Source: Podocnemis expansa (Eukaryota > Chordata > Testudines > Podocnemididae). From it: DNA of 64,000 nt. Shown piece after piece: positions 37,716 through 47,970 of this stretch. The notes under the pieces were generated by a model. The model worked only from the letters and a program-made list of their open reading frames with translations, made no database searches and was not told the origin of the DNA. The position numbers and the translations under genes were made by a program. The stretch is from positions 1,124,445 through 1,188,444 of the forward strand of contig ML682121.1 of the NCBI GenBank assembly GCA_007922195.1. Reading direction: 5' to 3'. Numbering within the stretch: position 1 is the first letter of the stretch; every line of letters starts with the position of its first letter.

Positions 37716-38800
37716 AAAAATAATAAAGCAAATGGGAAAACACTTAAAAAAGAAATCTTAATCAACAGTTAATGTGTCTACTTACCCACTAGGTGGCAGA
37801 GATGAACTGAGTGAAGAAACATTCCTGTGCACAGTATGTTGAAACAGGATGAGCTAAGCGCCAACATCCTTTAAAATATTCCTGTTTACCAATATGGATA
37901 TATCTGATGTTTAGACACGTGCCCAACTCTGCTAAAGCCGCTGATTTTGACTGATCCATTGCTAACACAGATTTTATTACATAATTCAGACTTGCTAGTC
38001 TTCCAATACATCTTCTAACAAAGTAAGCTCTAAACAGGTTAGAGGTTTCTTCTATTGCACGAAAGTGAAATGTTCTGCAAATGTTTGAGAGGCTTATAAA
38101 GACAGCTAGATAGGATTCAAAACAGAAATGCGTGTGCCTTTCAAAAAATAGACATACATAAGCACAATCACATGGGGTCATATCAATAATCCCTCTAGTC
38201 TCCTGTCTTCTGACTAAATTTTTTTTTATTTTGAAAGTCTGAATTTTTAAAAAATGTCAGAAATTTGCCCAGTGAGAGCCTATCCTTCAACCTGTTGGTT
38301 TTGACATTTTCCAATGAAGAAATATCTTGTAGAAACATTTCCCACTAGCTCTCACTGTATCATCTAGAAATGCTGGGAAAAAACCCCTATCATGTTGTAG
38401 TCACCATTCAAAGTCATAAATATCCCCAAACTCTGGGAGTAATTGATATGAATGGGAAAGTTTCCCAACCTCAGAGCCATCAACACACCATTGCTGCCTC
38501 CGTTACATTCAGGGCAGCATTCAGCTCCAAACTTTACCTCTGAACTCAAAACTTGGTTCAGGTACTAACTAAGCCCCAAAACATGTTGCGATTCAAGGAA
38601 GAATCAGACATTCATATAGACAATAAGAACATCCAGGGTTCCACAGATTGCTAGTACTCACTATTGTAAGAGATCTTACAACTCTTGCTTCAGTGTTTAA
38701 ACTGATCTCTCCTAAAGGTATCAGAAGCAAATATGAGGGGCAGATTATCTCACACCTACCTGCAGTAGGAAATTCTTTAGGAGAATGAGACAGCACACTG
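37716..38800. other. No gene seen
   Basis: AT-rich DNA with one 130-codon minus ORF (38181-37789). Cys-containing, but without recognisable family features. Confidence 0.5.
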
Positions 38801-38816
38801 ATTTACATCCACTAAG

Positions 38817-38986
38817 GCAGTGGTTTACAAACTTTTTTACTCAGGACCAAGCTGAAAAAAAATTATTTATACCAGCAACCGAACACTTACATCTTAGAGA
38901 AATGCATTCCAGTCTTAGTGCCATGACCCAATGCCTAAGCATCTGTAACCCAGTACTGGGCCCCGACCCTTGCTTGAAAACCACTG
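38817..38986. mobile_element. hAT-like MITE
   Basis: Ends GCAGTGGTTTACAAAC and GAAAACCACTG. Flanks ccactaag (38809-38816) and ctactaag (38987-38994) fit an 8-bp duplication with one mismatch. A related but degraded copy lies at about 20135-20300. Confidence 0.65.
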
Positions 38987-39004
38987 CTACTAAGCAGGGG
39001 TGTT

Positions 39005-39440
39005 GCTGGCGCTGGGCACCCTGGTGCACGTGCCCTGAACCCCAGTGCCAGTGCCCTGGATCTCGGGCCGGAGATCCGGGGCCCAGCCACTAGCAGTTGC
39101 AGTGGCCCCATCCCCGGCTAGGGATCCAGGGCCTGGCCACCTGCAGCTGCGGCAGCCCCATCCCTGGCTAGGGATGCGGGGCCCAACCTCCTGTGGCCAC
39201 TTCCATCCTCATCCCCCACCAGGGATCTGGGGCCCAGCTGCACATGCCAGCGGCAACCCCATCCCCGGCTGGGGATGCAGGACTCCGCCTGCCGCGGCCG
39301 CTTCCAGCCCCATCCCTGTCCCCAGCCAGGGATGCGGGGCCTAGCATCACGTAGATGCACGGCGGCGCCTGTCCCTGTCCCTGGCCAGGGGGCGGGGCCT
39401 GTGGGCTGGAGGCATGGCCTGGGCCCGTGCCCAAGGTCCC
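39005..39440. repeat. GC-rich minisatellite
   Basis: Diverged units of about 60 bp built on ccccatccccggctagggat and gcggggcccagc. ORFs on both strands are by-products of the repeat. Confidence 0.65.
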
Positions 39441-39474
39441 TCCCCTGGTCAGCGACGCCCCCGCTACTAAGGCA

Positions 39475-39660
39475 AAAAAAGCAAGGAGTCTTATGGCACT
39501 TAAAGACTAACAGATTTATTTATCACATGAGCTTTCGTGGGAGAATATCCCACTTCATCAGACACTTTGAAGAGGGAGAACTTACAGAATTGGATAAAAA
39601 TAAATGCAGGGGAGTGTAAGACATGGGATCAGGTCATACTGCAACAGCAAATCAGAGCAT
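39475..39660 (+). repeat. Unclassified dispersed repeat
   Basis: Shares cttaaagactaacagattta, atgagctttcgtgggagaat, aaaataaatgcagg and atgggatcagg with 41815-41990. No ORF. Confidence 0.55.
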
Positions 39661-41099
39661 TTGTAAGGATTCAAACTCTAGGAAACAGCACACAGAGGGA
39701 GGTTGAAATCAAATTACCTGTTATAATGTGAAAAGAATCCATAGTTACAATGCTACTAAGGCATCGCCTATGTTTTCCTAATTAACACTTGCATTGTTTC
39801 TCCCAGATAGCCCCATATTACAGATGGTGAAATCTGAAACTGAGGCAAAAGATCAATCATTTGGGTGCCTAAAACCAGGTACTTAACGGCACAACTAGCT
39901 GCCTAAACCAACAACCTGATGTTCAGGGGTCTGTAGCTTCCGTTGACTTTTACTTATGGGTCCTAAATATGGATTTGAGGGTCTACCTTTCGATGTGAAA
40001 ATTTGGGCCCAAAGAACCTGAGAGAGAGAGAGATAGAGACAGAACATGTGTAAAAGCTGGGATTAGCTATACTGATAGAAAGGGGGCATAAAGAATATGC
40101 TTTCCCACCTTCCAGCGCTTGATGAAAGGAATAAGAATGGGCATAGCTGGCTATTCTTAGGCACTAAGCATCTGGAAGAAGTTTGTTAAATGTCACTTCT
40201 CTCCCTTTGAAATGTCCTTTATGCTCTTTAATGCAGCCTGTTTCTATATATCTGCTTCTATTCAAATACTTTACTTCTGGCTTGCAGACAGCCCAAGATG
40301 ATCTGAAATAGCCCAAATTCAGTGACTATCTGGGAATGCTGCAAAAGACCTCTGCTGGGCAGGATACCTAGAGACGGCTTCCTGGATGATGGAGTACGTG
40401 GTTGGCTGGCCAAGATCCTGTGAAGCAATGATTGTAATGCTGCTCAGATTTAATTGAATTATATGATTAATGATGCTAAATTAAATCAGAGCTTGCAAAA
40501 AGCATATTTCCAATTTAAAGTCTAAATACATAAAATTATTAGACAGTAGAGTTGGGGGCTTTCCACTCATCAGAATCCAGCAAGTTATAACAGTAGGATA
40601 TGATCACAATGGTCCCTCCTGCTGTCGAGTGGATGTTATAACAAGGGGCCTGAGTGATGAAATTATTGTGGGTGGCATGCAGCTCCCTTTCCTTCTGCTT
40701 AGCCTCTGAGAGCTGAAATCTGACCTAGTTATACTGCTCTTTTATGCACGTAGTTCTTTTATGCATGTCACACAGTGCCACACGGGTGGATTTTTATAGC
40801 TTTGCTGAGGCTGTTCTTTCCGTTCAACTCCCATTCTTCCTGACACCTCTCTCTCAACCAGGGCTAGCTGACCAAGCTTCTCAGCACAAGGAACTTTTGA
40901 ACATCTTGGAAGTGGTTTAGGAACCCAAGGCTCATTGGCAGTCAATGAAATGCAAGCTCAGGTCTTTAAAGGTAATTAAGCATCTAACTCCTGTGATTTC
41001 AATGGAAGTCAGAAAAAACATTGCATCTTGATTTAAAAAAAAAAGTGATAGGGAATCCACCATGCTGTTTTGCAAGTTGTTGCTATCATTACTTGCTCT
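39661..41099. other. No gene seen
   Basis: Unstructured AT-rich DNA with a GA dinucleotide tract at 40020-40035. Confidence 0.5.
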
Positions 41100-41790
41100 C
41101 ACTGTAAAATTTTTACACTATATTTCCTGTCTAAATTTGTCTAGCTTCAATTTCAGGCAACAGGAATATCTTCTACCATTCTCTACTAGACTGAAGAAAT
41201 TATTAAATATTTGTTCACCCTGTACATATTTGTAGACTGCAATCAACTCACCCCTCATCCTCCTCTTTGTTAAGCTACATAAATTGAGCTCCTTGGCTAT
41301 GTCCACATCTGCCAAACTTAGTTTGGACTTGCTAGTTAGTCTGAACTAGAACACGTGGTTAGTTCAGACCAATGGCTTAGTTGAAACTTCCTGAGTTCGA
41401 ACTAAGCCTTAGTTCAGGTCTTGCCTATACTTAGTTTGAACTAAGTGTGTAACTCCAGACTAACCCCGGTACTTAATAGTTTAAACTAAGCTTTCCCTAG
41501 TTCCAAATAAGAAATTTCTTAGTTTCAGCTAGGGAATGCCAAGTGTAACCTCCTTAATCCAGACTAATTTGCCAGTATAGACATAGCCCTTCAGTCTCTC
41601 ACTAGAAGACAGATTTTCTAATTCTGTAATCATTTTCATGGCTGTTCTCTGAATCTTGTACAATTTACCAGCATCATTCTAGCAGCAGTCGATGCATGCC
41701 AAAATACAGAGGTAAAATAACCTCTCTATTCCTACTCATGCTATTCCTGTTTACGCATCCAAACATTGCATTGGATGTTTCGCTCACAGG
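41100..41790 (-). mobile_element. Old CR1 fragment interrupted by a MITE
   Basis: 41118-41290 encodes LTKRRMRGELIAVYKYVQG and similar CR1 RT C-terminal sequence. It continues after the MITE at 41592 (cagtctctcactagaagac...). Confidence 0.7.
41295..41588. mobile_element. Palindrome-rich MITE, copy A (inserted in a CR1)
   Basis: Terminal inverted repeats GGCTATGTCCACA / TATAGACATAGCC with 3-bp flanks CTT (41292-41294 and 41589-41591). The interior is packed with variants of TTAGTTTGAACTAA and carries the motif taagaaatttctta. Removing the element and one CTT rejoins a CR1 relic on either side, which confirms the ends. Confidence 0.8.
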
Positions 41791-41814
41791 GTTATTGGTT
41801 GAGCGCATCAAAAC

Positions 41815-41990
41815 AAGGAATCTGGTGACTCTTTCAAAAACTGACAAATTTCTTTATTATATGAGCTTTTGAGGGAGGAAAATCCCATCTCATCAAATGC
41901 TAGAAGATGGAGAAGTACAGAATGAATGGGAGGAAAATAAATGCAGGAAAGTGGAAGTCATGGGATCAGGCCAGACCGTTACAGCAAATC
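41815..41990 (+). repeat. Unclassified dispersed repeat
   Basis: Second full copy of the 39475 family, ending in gacc...acagcaaatcatgg. Confidence 0.55.
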
Positions 41991-44620
41991 ATGGTTCAGC
42001 TGATTATGCACTACAACGGCCAAATCTTTTTCAGAGTCCTTCCTTTCCAGGACAGAGTTTGCCATCACACAAATATAGCCTACATTTGTTTGTTCAGGAA
42101 GCAGCCTCCTTTGTGGGTGAAATACACCTGACTGGCCTGAGGCCCTTCGGCATGTGACTCCACCTTAAGCAGCAAATTGTTTCAGGAACAAAATCATCAG
42201 AAGTTAGATAGAGAAGCAGTGATTTCTTTCCAGAAGCTGGGAGGCAAATATCAGGGACAGTGAAATTCCAAAGGGACTCCACCTTGCTTGGAGCCTTTAT
42301 GAAGATTAGTTCCATGAAAGATGTGTTTTAATCCAGCTTCTGAGCTGTGCAGTGCTCAATGGTTTTCACAATAAGTTCCCTGTCATTCCAGGGGACTGTA
42401 GCTTTGGTAGCACCTGGCCCTCTCATTCTCTAGCAGTTTAGCATTATGCTGACATACTTCAGCCTAACTGTAGTCAGGGGGCTCAACACAGCAGTAGTGG
42501 AGTGAAACCAGCTGACCTTCTGTAGAGCATGGGCCAGACTGGATGATTTGATAGTCCCTTCTTGTCTTCAACCCACTTATGCCTTCTTGGGAGAAGGACA
42601 CAGATGGACAAAAAAAAATTCCACTTCTCAAGCCCCCCCAAACTGGGTCATTCTTTAGAAGAGGAAGTTCCACCCACCTCTTATTTTTATTCTAGATTTG
42701 TTTCTTATCAGGCACAAAGCACAAGCAACCGTACTCAGTCACGAGCAGCCCACTAACCGGGCAGATCACCAAGGACGCATCATGTTCCAATCTGCCCTGA
42801 TGTTGTGACTCGTTTTCCTCTCTTGGGCCACCACCCAGAGCAAATCTCATGAAGGAGGGAGTCTCTCACCCCTCGTAATTTGGGGTAATTGGAAAACAAA
42901 ACCACACTCACCTTTTGGGGACTGAGACATGATATTGCCTTAATTTCATTCCTATCTAACTCAGGACCAGTTAGGCATAAGGCCATACACACACGATAAT
43001 GCAGACCTGCTGTTACGTTTATTCCTCTAGGCTGCATTCTAGAAGATGCAACCAAGAAACTACTCTCAGCTCAGTGTCACACAATCACAGGTGACAAAAG
43101 AGAAGAGCATGTCTGTGTGGGTGTAGGTGAGGGCAATGGCCTCATGATCTGGAAGTCACACGTCCAGGGTTCATTTTAAGAATAGAGGTGGCTTGAATCA
43201 AGATAGCTGCTTGGAGGGAAGTGATCAAACTGAACCAGGTTAGCCAGGTATCATGCATGGTAGACACCAAATATCACTATGAGATCTGGGTGAAATTTTC
43301 ACAGCTGAAATTTTTGGCCAAAGAAAAATGCTGTTTGAATCAACTGTAACATTAGTGAATTTGACATGAATTCACAAAAAACTTTCAGACAGACTCCCCA
43401 AACCAATTCCAAAATGTTTTGCTTTGACCTTTAAAAAAAATGCAAAAGTTTCAAACTTGACTTGAAGTTTGAATTACTAAAAATCACAAAAATCAACATG
43501 TTACCGTTTAAGTTAAATTTTTTTTTAAAAAATGTGAAATTGCTACTGTTCAGTTCATCAGAGTTCCAAAAACTTGTTTCAACCCAAAATAAAATCCTGC
43601 CACCCCCTTTTTTAGAACAGCCAGCAAACCAAGGGGGAAAAAAAGGTTATTTTCACAATTCTATTATATTAATTCATGTACTCTTTATAATCTTATTCTG
43701 AAGGGTAACCCTTAGGTTGCCACTGACCAAAATTTCTTTTGAAGACTCACCAGCTGAGATCTGTGTTGACAAGATTAAAATAAAGACTGGATGTTCTACA
43801 GCATGCTGCAATTTAGATAGGAGCTAATTCAGCAAACTTCTCTGGCCTGATACACTCAATGATTACAACTGACCCCTCTGGCTTTAGGGTATGTCTTCAC
43901 AGATGGTGGCAAAACTGCCACTGTCAGATCAAGTTATCTGGATTAAATTGAACAGGAGTGAAGACCTACTCAATCAATCTTGAAGTTGATTCAAAACCAC
44001 CTGGGGGGGGGGGGGGCATAACACTGTTGAGCGGTACGCATTTCTGCTAGCACAGCATAGTGAAGACAGCACACAGAAAAGGATTTAGGTTTAGGAAGTC
44101 AACATCAGTTATGCAAGCTATTCTAGGTATCTTATGCGTTTCCTGTCAACTGCTGCTCAATTTTCTACTTAGATGAGGCCTTAGAATGTATTATTAAATT
44201 TTGAGTGATAAACAGCTGGTGCTTAATGAGAGTTGTTAGCCACCAACGCTTTAGTCATATCCTTCCTCCTCCAGGCCAAGCAGAGATAAGCAATTTCATA
44301 CTGTATGGCTCTATTTCCAGGTGAGAGTGCAGTCAAATTCACATGGCATTTAAAGGGCCTGTTTTAAAGAGCTATTGGTGGCAGGGAAGAAAACTTGCAG
44401 CCCTGAGTTGGAAATAAAACTGAGTCACAGTGGCAGAAGGATGCTGAGAACAAGCAGAGGGATCAGGGAGCGGGGCAGAAAGAGCAGATGCAGCCGTGAG
44501 GGATGCGCCTGTTTCTGAGCTACCTAGACACAATAGTGGACAGAAACAGAACATGATTTTAAAGCTACGCAGACACAGAAGCAGGCCACACAGCGAGAAA
44601 GACGACTCCTCCAGCACAGG
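41991..44620. other. No gene seen
   Basis: Non-coding DNA with a G run at 44005-44016. Nothing recognised. Confidence 0.5.
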
Positions 44621-44621
44621 G

Positions 44622-44915
44622 GTCTGTAAAATGCAGCCGCACGCAGCTCTTTGCCTGCCTCTTTGTGGCTCTGGACTCCTAGCTCCAGATCCCCCAATGG
44701 GGGACCTTGCAGGTGACCCATGCCAGGCTCCTCTCCACCCCTGGGGGATCCTGCAGCAGGCCTGTTCCTGGTTCCAGGCCACGCCACCCCCCAGGAACCT
44801 TTGGCAGGCACCTTAGCCCAGCTCCCCCCACCTTCTACCAGTTGGCTACGCCCACTGTGGCTCTCAAAACACTGTTATTGAATTTTTAAAAATGGCTCAT
44901 CTTTTGGGTTGCCAA
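44622..44915. mobile_element. hAT-like non-autonomous element
   Basis: Same family as 6678-7056, in opposite orientation. The left end is clear; the right end is eroded after aaaaatggctcat. The GC-rich interior has no supported gene. Confidence 0.45.
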
Positions 44916-45224
44916 GCTCTCCTCTAGGAGGTTGTTTCGCCAGGAGCTAGTTGCAGAGATATGCCACAAATCAAAGACAGCACTCTTCACACGTGAGGTT
45001 ATGCACATTCAGAATAAGGCCAAAGACTGATCCTGCAGCACAGAACTCTTTCTGCTTTAACCACGAGACAACATTCCTAAGTCAGAGGTGGACACCAGGA
45101 ATCTTGACTCCTGGTCCTCACCACTGGTCACCCCTCCCTCTCTGCCAAGTAACAGCAACGTGGCCTAGCAGCAACAGCACCTACGAGCACCACCTGCCTG
45201 CTGGAAAAAAGAGCTCAAGGTAAC

Positions 45225-46229
45225 CAAATAGCTTTGACATCTCAGGTTTTATTAAAATTAAATACAAGTTACAATAGTCAAATATGAAAGACAAAAACCC
45301 AAAATGATGTTTCCTCTTTTGAGCACAAACATTTAAATGCATTTCACAGAAATGCTACGATAGCACAGAGCACCAAAAGCCAGTCTTTTTGGTGAGAGAT
45401 GCCTGGGGAAGTCTTAAGCCTTTGACTCGTGCAGTATAGTCACGTATAGGACTGCAGAACTGGAACTAGAGAGGAATTCTGCCTCCAGAACAGGCTGTGA
45501 ATTTACACAATGGAGAGGATAAGCATTCGTGGATAATATTGCAACATCACCCCAGCAACAGGTTTTTCAATGGGATTCGTAGAGAAAGAAGTGGTGGGTT
45601 TGAGTGGCATTTTTAACTGGTTTGTTAACACAGACAACTTCGTGTTCTGAATCTGTTAATGCTTGAAGCTCATAGTGTGCTTATATGGAACTTTCCACCA
45701 GAGATCTTCACAGTATCTGCTGGTAGGTAGGTCAGCAGCATCACTGCCACTTTAGGTGACAGATGAAGAGCGGAAGAACCAGGCATGTCAGCATTTCGGG
45801 GGCTGGAGATGTCAGGAGCAGACAGGCTGTTGGTAGGCCAACCTTCAAACTGATCAGATGCCAGAGCCTCTTGGCGACAGGTGGTCAGAGATCCCAGGAA
45901 GGGACGCCACCAATTCAACCCGACAGTGTCCATCAAATCTCCCTGCTTGAAATGGAGATAAGCCGTGAAAGGTCAAGGCTGCAGGCAATCACACCAGTCC
46001 CTGACGCCTTACAAGTCTCTCTCTGCAGGTTAATAAGCATCAGGAACTCCAGCTCCAGCAGCATCCCATAGAGCTGGCACAGTCTAACGAGGCTGGACAG
46101 CTTGTCAGTGACCACCTGCCTGGAGGGGAAGCACAACCACACGGGGTGGGCAGAACGGGTTTCTGCCAAGAGTTTTCAGAGGCTTTTGGTGAGCAGCCAG
46201 GCCCAGCGCTCGCAGGCAGTCTTGCATGT
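45225..46229 (-). other. RNF227: RNF227 3' UTR with poly(A) signal
   Basis: After the RNF227 stop about 1 kb of non-repetitive sequence runs to a canonical AATAAA on the minus strand (plus-strand tttatt at 45248-45253), the first such signal I found downstream. Cleavage would fall near 45230. A GC3-rich open stretch at about 46009-46120 preceded by an acceptor-like pyrimidine tract lies inside it, but I know of no protein matching it. Confidence 0.55.
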
Positions 46230-47693
46230 TCACATGATGTAGCAGGTCATGAGGACGAGGTCCTTCATCTCTGGGCCGTAGGCTGCAAGAGAGACGAGAG
46301 CTGTTAACTACTGAAGCGAGCTGTGCTCTCATTTCTTCCCCCACCCCAAACCCAGAACCCAGAACCCAGCTAGATAAATATTTACCAGTGAAATGGCTCC
46401 CCTGGGGAGTTTCCGTCCACAATGTGATGAGTGACTGGTACAGATGCCCAGCCTCCGGCCTTCCAGCTGATTAACACTAGCCCCCACTGCTCACCTAAGC
46501 TGGGATCCTGCCTCCTAGCCCCATCTGCTCTAACCATTAGCTCTCACTCTCCATGGCCAAAGACGAGGGCTGACAATACCAGCCTCAACGTCCTGCACCA
46601 AGAGCCATCCATGGGGAGGGGTGGTTGTAATCTGACTTCACCCCTGCCACACAATGCCCCCATCAAAAGGTTGGGGGCCACGTATGGGGTGACTGACTTG
46701 ACATCACTCCATCCTCTGGGCAGATCATGACAGTGTTACCGCCCCCCGCACACACACTGGGGGGGGGGGCGACTTGACGCCACACCTCTGCCCCGCGCAC
46801 ACACTTGGGGAGGTAANNNNNNNNNNGGGGGGGGGCACGACTTGACGTCACACCTCTGCCCCGCACACACTGCGGGGGGGGGCACGACTTGACGTCACAC
46901 CTCTGCCCCGCGCACACACTGCGGGGGGGCACGACTTGACGTCACACCTCTGCCCCGCGCGCACACACTGCGGGGGGGCACGACTTGACGTCACTCAAAC
47001 GGCACGCGAGGAGGAATATAACGTCACTCAACCGCCCCCCGCACGGCTGGGGTCCCCCCGCAGTGCCCAGGGCGGGAAGGACCCGGATGCGGGGGGCTGA
47101 GGCGCCAGGCGCCCCGCGAGGCACCGCGCGCCCGCCCGTCGGAGCAGCAGCGACCGTTGGTCGGGCGGGAAGCCGGCGCGCCAGAGAAGATACTCACGGT
47201 TGATTGGCTGCCTCCGGCGCGCACGCGCACTGCCCCCGCCCCGTCCTCCTGTCAGGAGCTTCTTCAGCGCCCGCCACAGGCGCGATTTCCCCGCCTCCTC
47301 CGGCACGTCATCGTCAGGCGCCACCTCCTCCTCCTGGGGCGGGCCCGCCTCCCCCGCTTCCCGACGGCCAATCCGCTTCCAGAGCTCAGGATCGACGGGG
47401 GGCAGGGCCAGTCGGGAGCGCCGGCTGCTGCCGCTCCGCCTCCCCGCCCCGCCGCCGCGCACGCGCAGCGAGGTGACGGTGCGGCAGTAGGGGCACGTGA
47501 CCTCCTCCCAGCCCTCCCCGCTCGCCAGCCGGCAGAGGCAGGCGGTGCACAGCGTGTGGCTGCAGGGGGCGGGGCGGCGCCAGGCGCCGTGCGCGGGCCC
47601 GAGGCGGCGCGGGGCGCGCTCCCGCCGGTCGTAGGGCTGGCAGCAGATGCCGCACTCCAGCTCGTCGGCGCCCGCCTCTGCCTCCGCCTCCAT
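46230..47693 (-). CDS. RNF227: RING finger protein 227, two exons
   Basis: Probable RING-type E3 ubiquitin ligase; substrate unknown. Coding exons 47198-47693 and 46230-46282 give 182 residues, close to the human protein (about 190). The C3HC4 RING is complete: C14, C17, C44, H46, C49, C52, C67, C70. A Pro/acidic stretch and a basic segment (SRLWRALKKLL) follow. Exon 1 ends in phase 1 at a strong donor (gtgagtat); exon 2 follows ctctcttgcag and encodes PYGPEMKDLVLMTCYIM then TGA, which resembles the human C-terminus (NVLYCPEIKDIGALTRCTL). Without splicing the frame runs on to 47028 through repetitive intron DNA. The ATG at 47693 is chosen because it lies about 80 nt downstream of a TATA box; an in-frame ATG further up precedes that box. 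It sits downstream of KCNAB3 on the same strand, as in mammals. Confidence 0.88.
46741..47012. repeat. Minisatellite with CRE palindromes in the RNF227 intron
   Basis: Tandem units of 47-49 bp: cacacactg, a G run, cgacttgacgtcacacctctgccccg. Four units carry the perfect CREB/ATF palindrome TGACGTCA (46843-46850, 46890-46897, 46937-46944, 46986-46993); an earlier unit has TGACGCCA (46775-46782), and AACGTCA occurs at 47020-47026. Ten unresolved bases (46817-46826) interrupt the second unit. The array lies wholly within the 915-bp RNF227 intron (46283-47197). Confidence 0.85.
46817..46826. other. Assembly gap (10 N)
   Basis: Ten N characters inside the G-rich minisatellite. The true number of repeat units is therefore unknown. 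Confidence 0.99.
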
Positions 47694-47698
47694 GCTCG

Positions 47699-47835
47699 GG
47701 TCTCTTGTCCGCCGCCGGCCGCCGTACCCGAGAACTCGCCACGTTCGGGCTGCCGCGCGCCGCCACCTGCCTTTATATAGCCGCGGCCACGCCCCCCGTG
47801 CGCGGCCACGCCCCCTGGGGGCGGGGCGCGGCTGG
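47699..47835 (-). promoter_or_regulatory. RNF227: RNF227 core promoter (TATA and GC boxes)
   Basis: On the minus strand TATATAAA lies at 47772-47779, about 80 nt upstream of the ATG. Just upstream are two near-identical GC-rich boxes (GGCCACGCCCCC on the plus strand, at about 47785 and 47804) and a GGGGGCGGGGC Sp/KLF site at about 47817-47827. The surrounding 47030-47850 is CpG-dense, consistent with a CpG-island promoter. Confidence 0.65.
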
Positions 47836-47849
47836 CCCGGGGCCAACCT

Positions 47850-47970
47850 CCCTCCCGTCCGGGGGCGGGGGCCGGACTCCTGGGCTCCCTGGGGGGGGGG
47901 GATGGGAGCCCGGACTCCTGGGTTCCCTGGGGGGGGGATGGGAGCCCGGACTCCTGGGTTCTGTCCCCAT
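47850..47970 (+). repeat. tRNA-like monomers upstream of RNF227
   Basis: Three tandem gggagcccggactcctgggttc units separated by G runs, adjoining the RNF227 promoter. Confidence 0.6.

Noticed and set aside
46009..46120. GC3-rich frame (LSSLVRLCQLYGMLLELEF) with an acceptor-like tract
   Set aside because: It falls in the RNF227 3' UTR after the stop, matches no family I know, and needs a weak donor overlapping the stop region. It could be a 3'-UTR intron, but I cannot support coding.
46105..46422. Faint TRAPPC1-like phrase (LLHHV ... NPFCP) on the minus strand
   Set aside because: Wrong frame relative to RNF227 exon 2 and similarity limited to a few residues.
47028..47197. Continuation of the RNF227 frame to a 221-residue protein
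   Set aside because: It passes a strong splice donor and reads GC-rich intron DNA; the spliced C-terminus resembles the mammalian protein.
47157..47780. Long plus-strand ORF over RNF227
   Set aside because: Antisense shadow of the GC-rich RNF227 exon.
47028..47846. Upstream ATG extending RNF227 at its N-terminus
   Set aside because: It lies upstream of the TATA box, so it is unlikely to be transcribed from this promoter.
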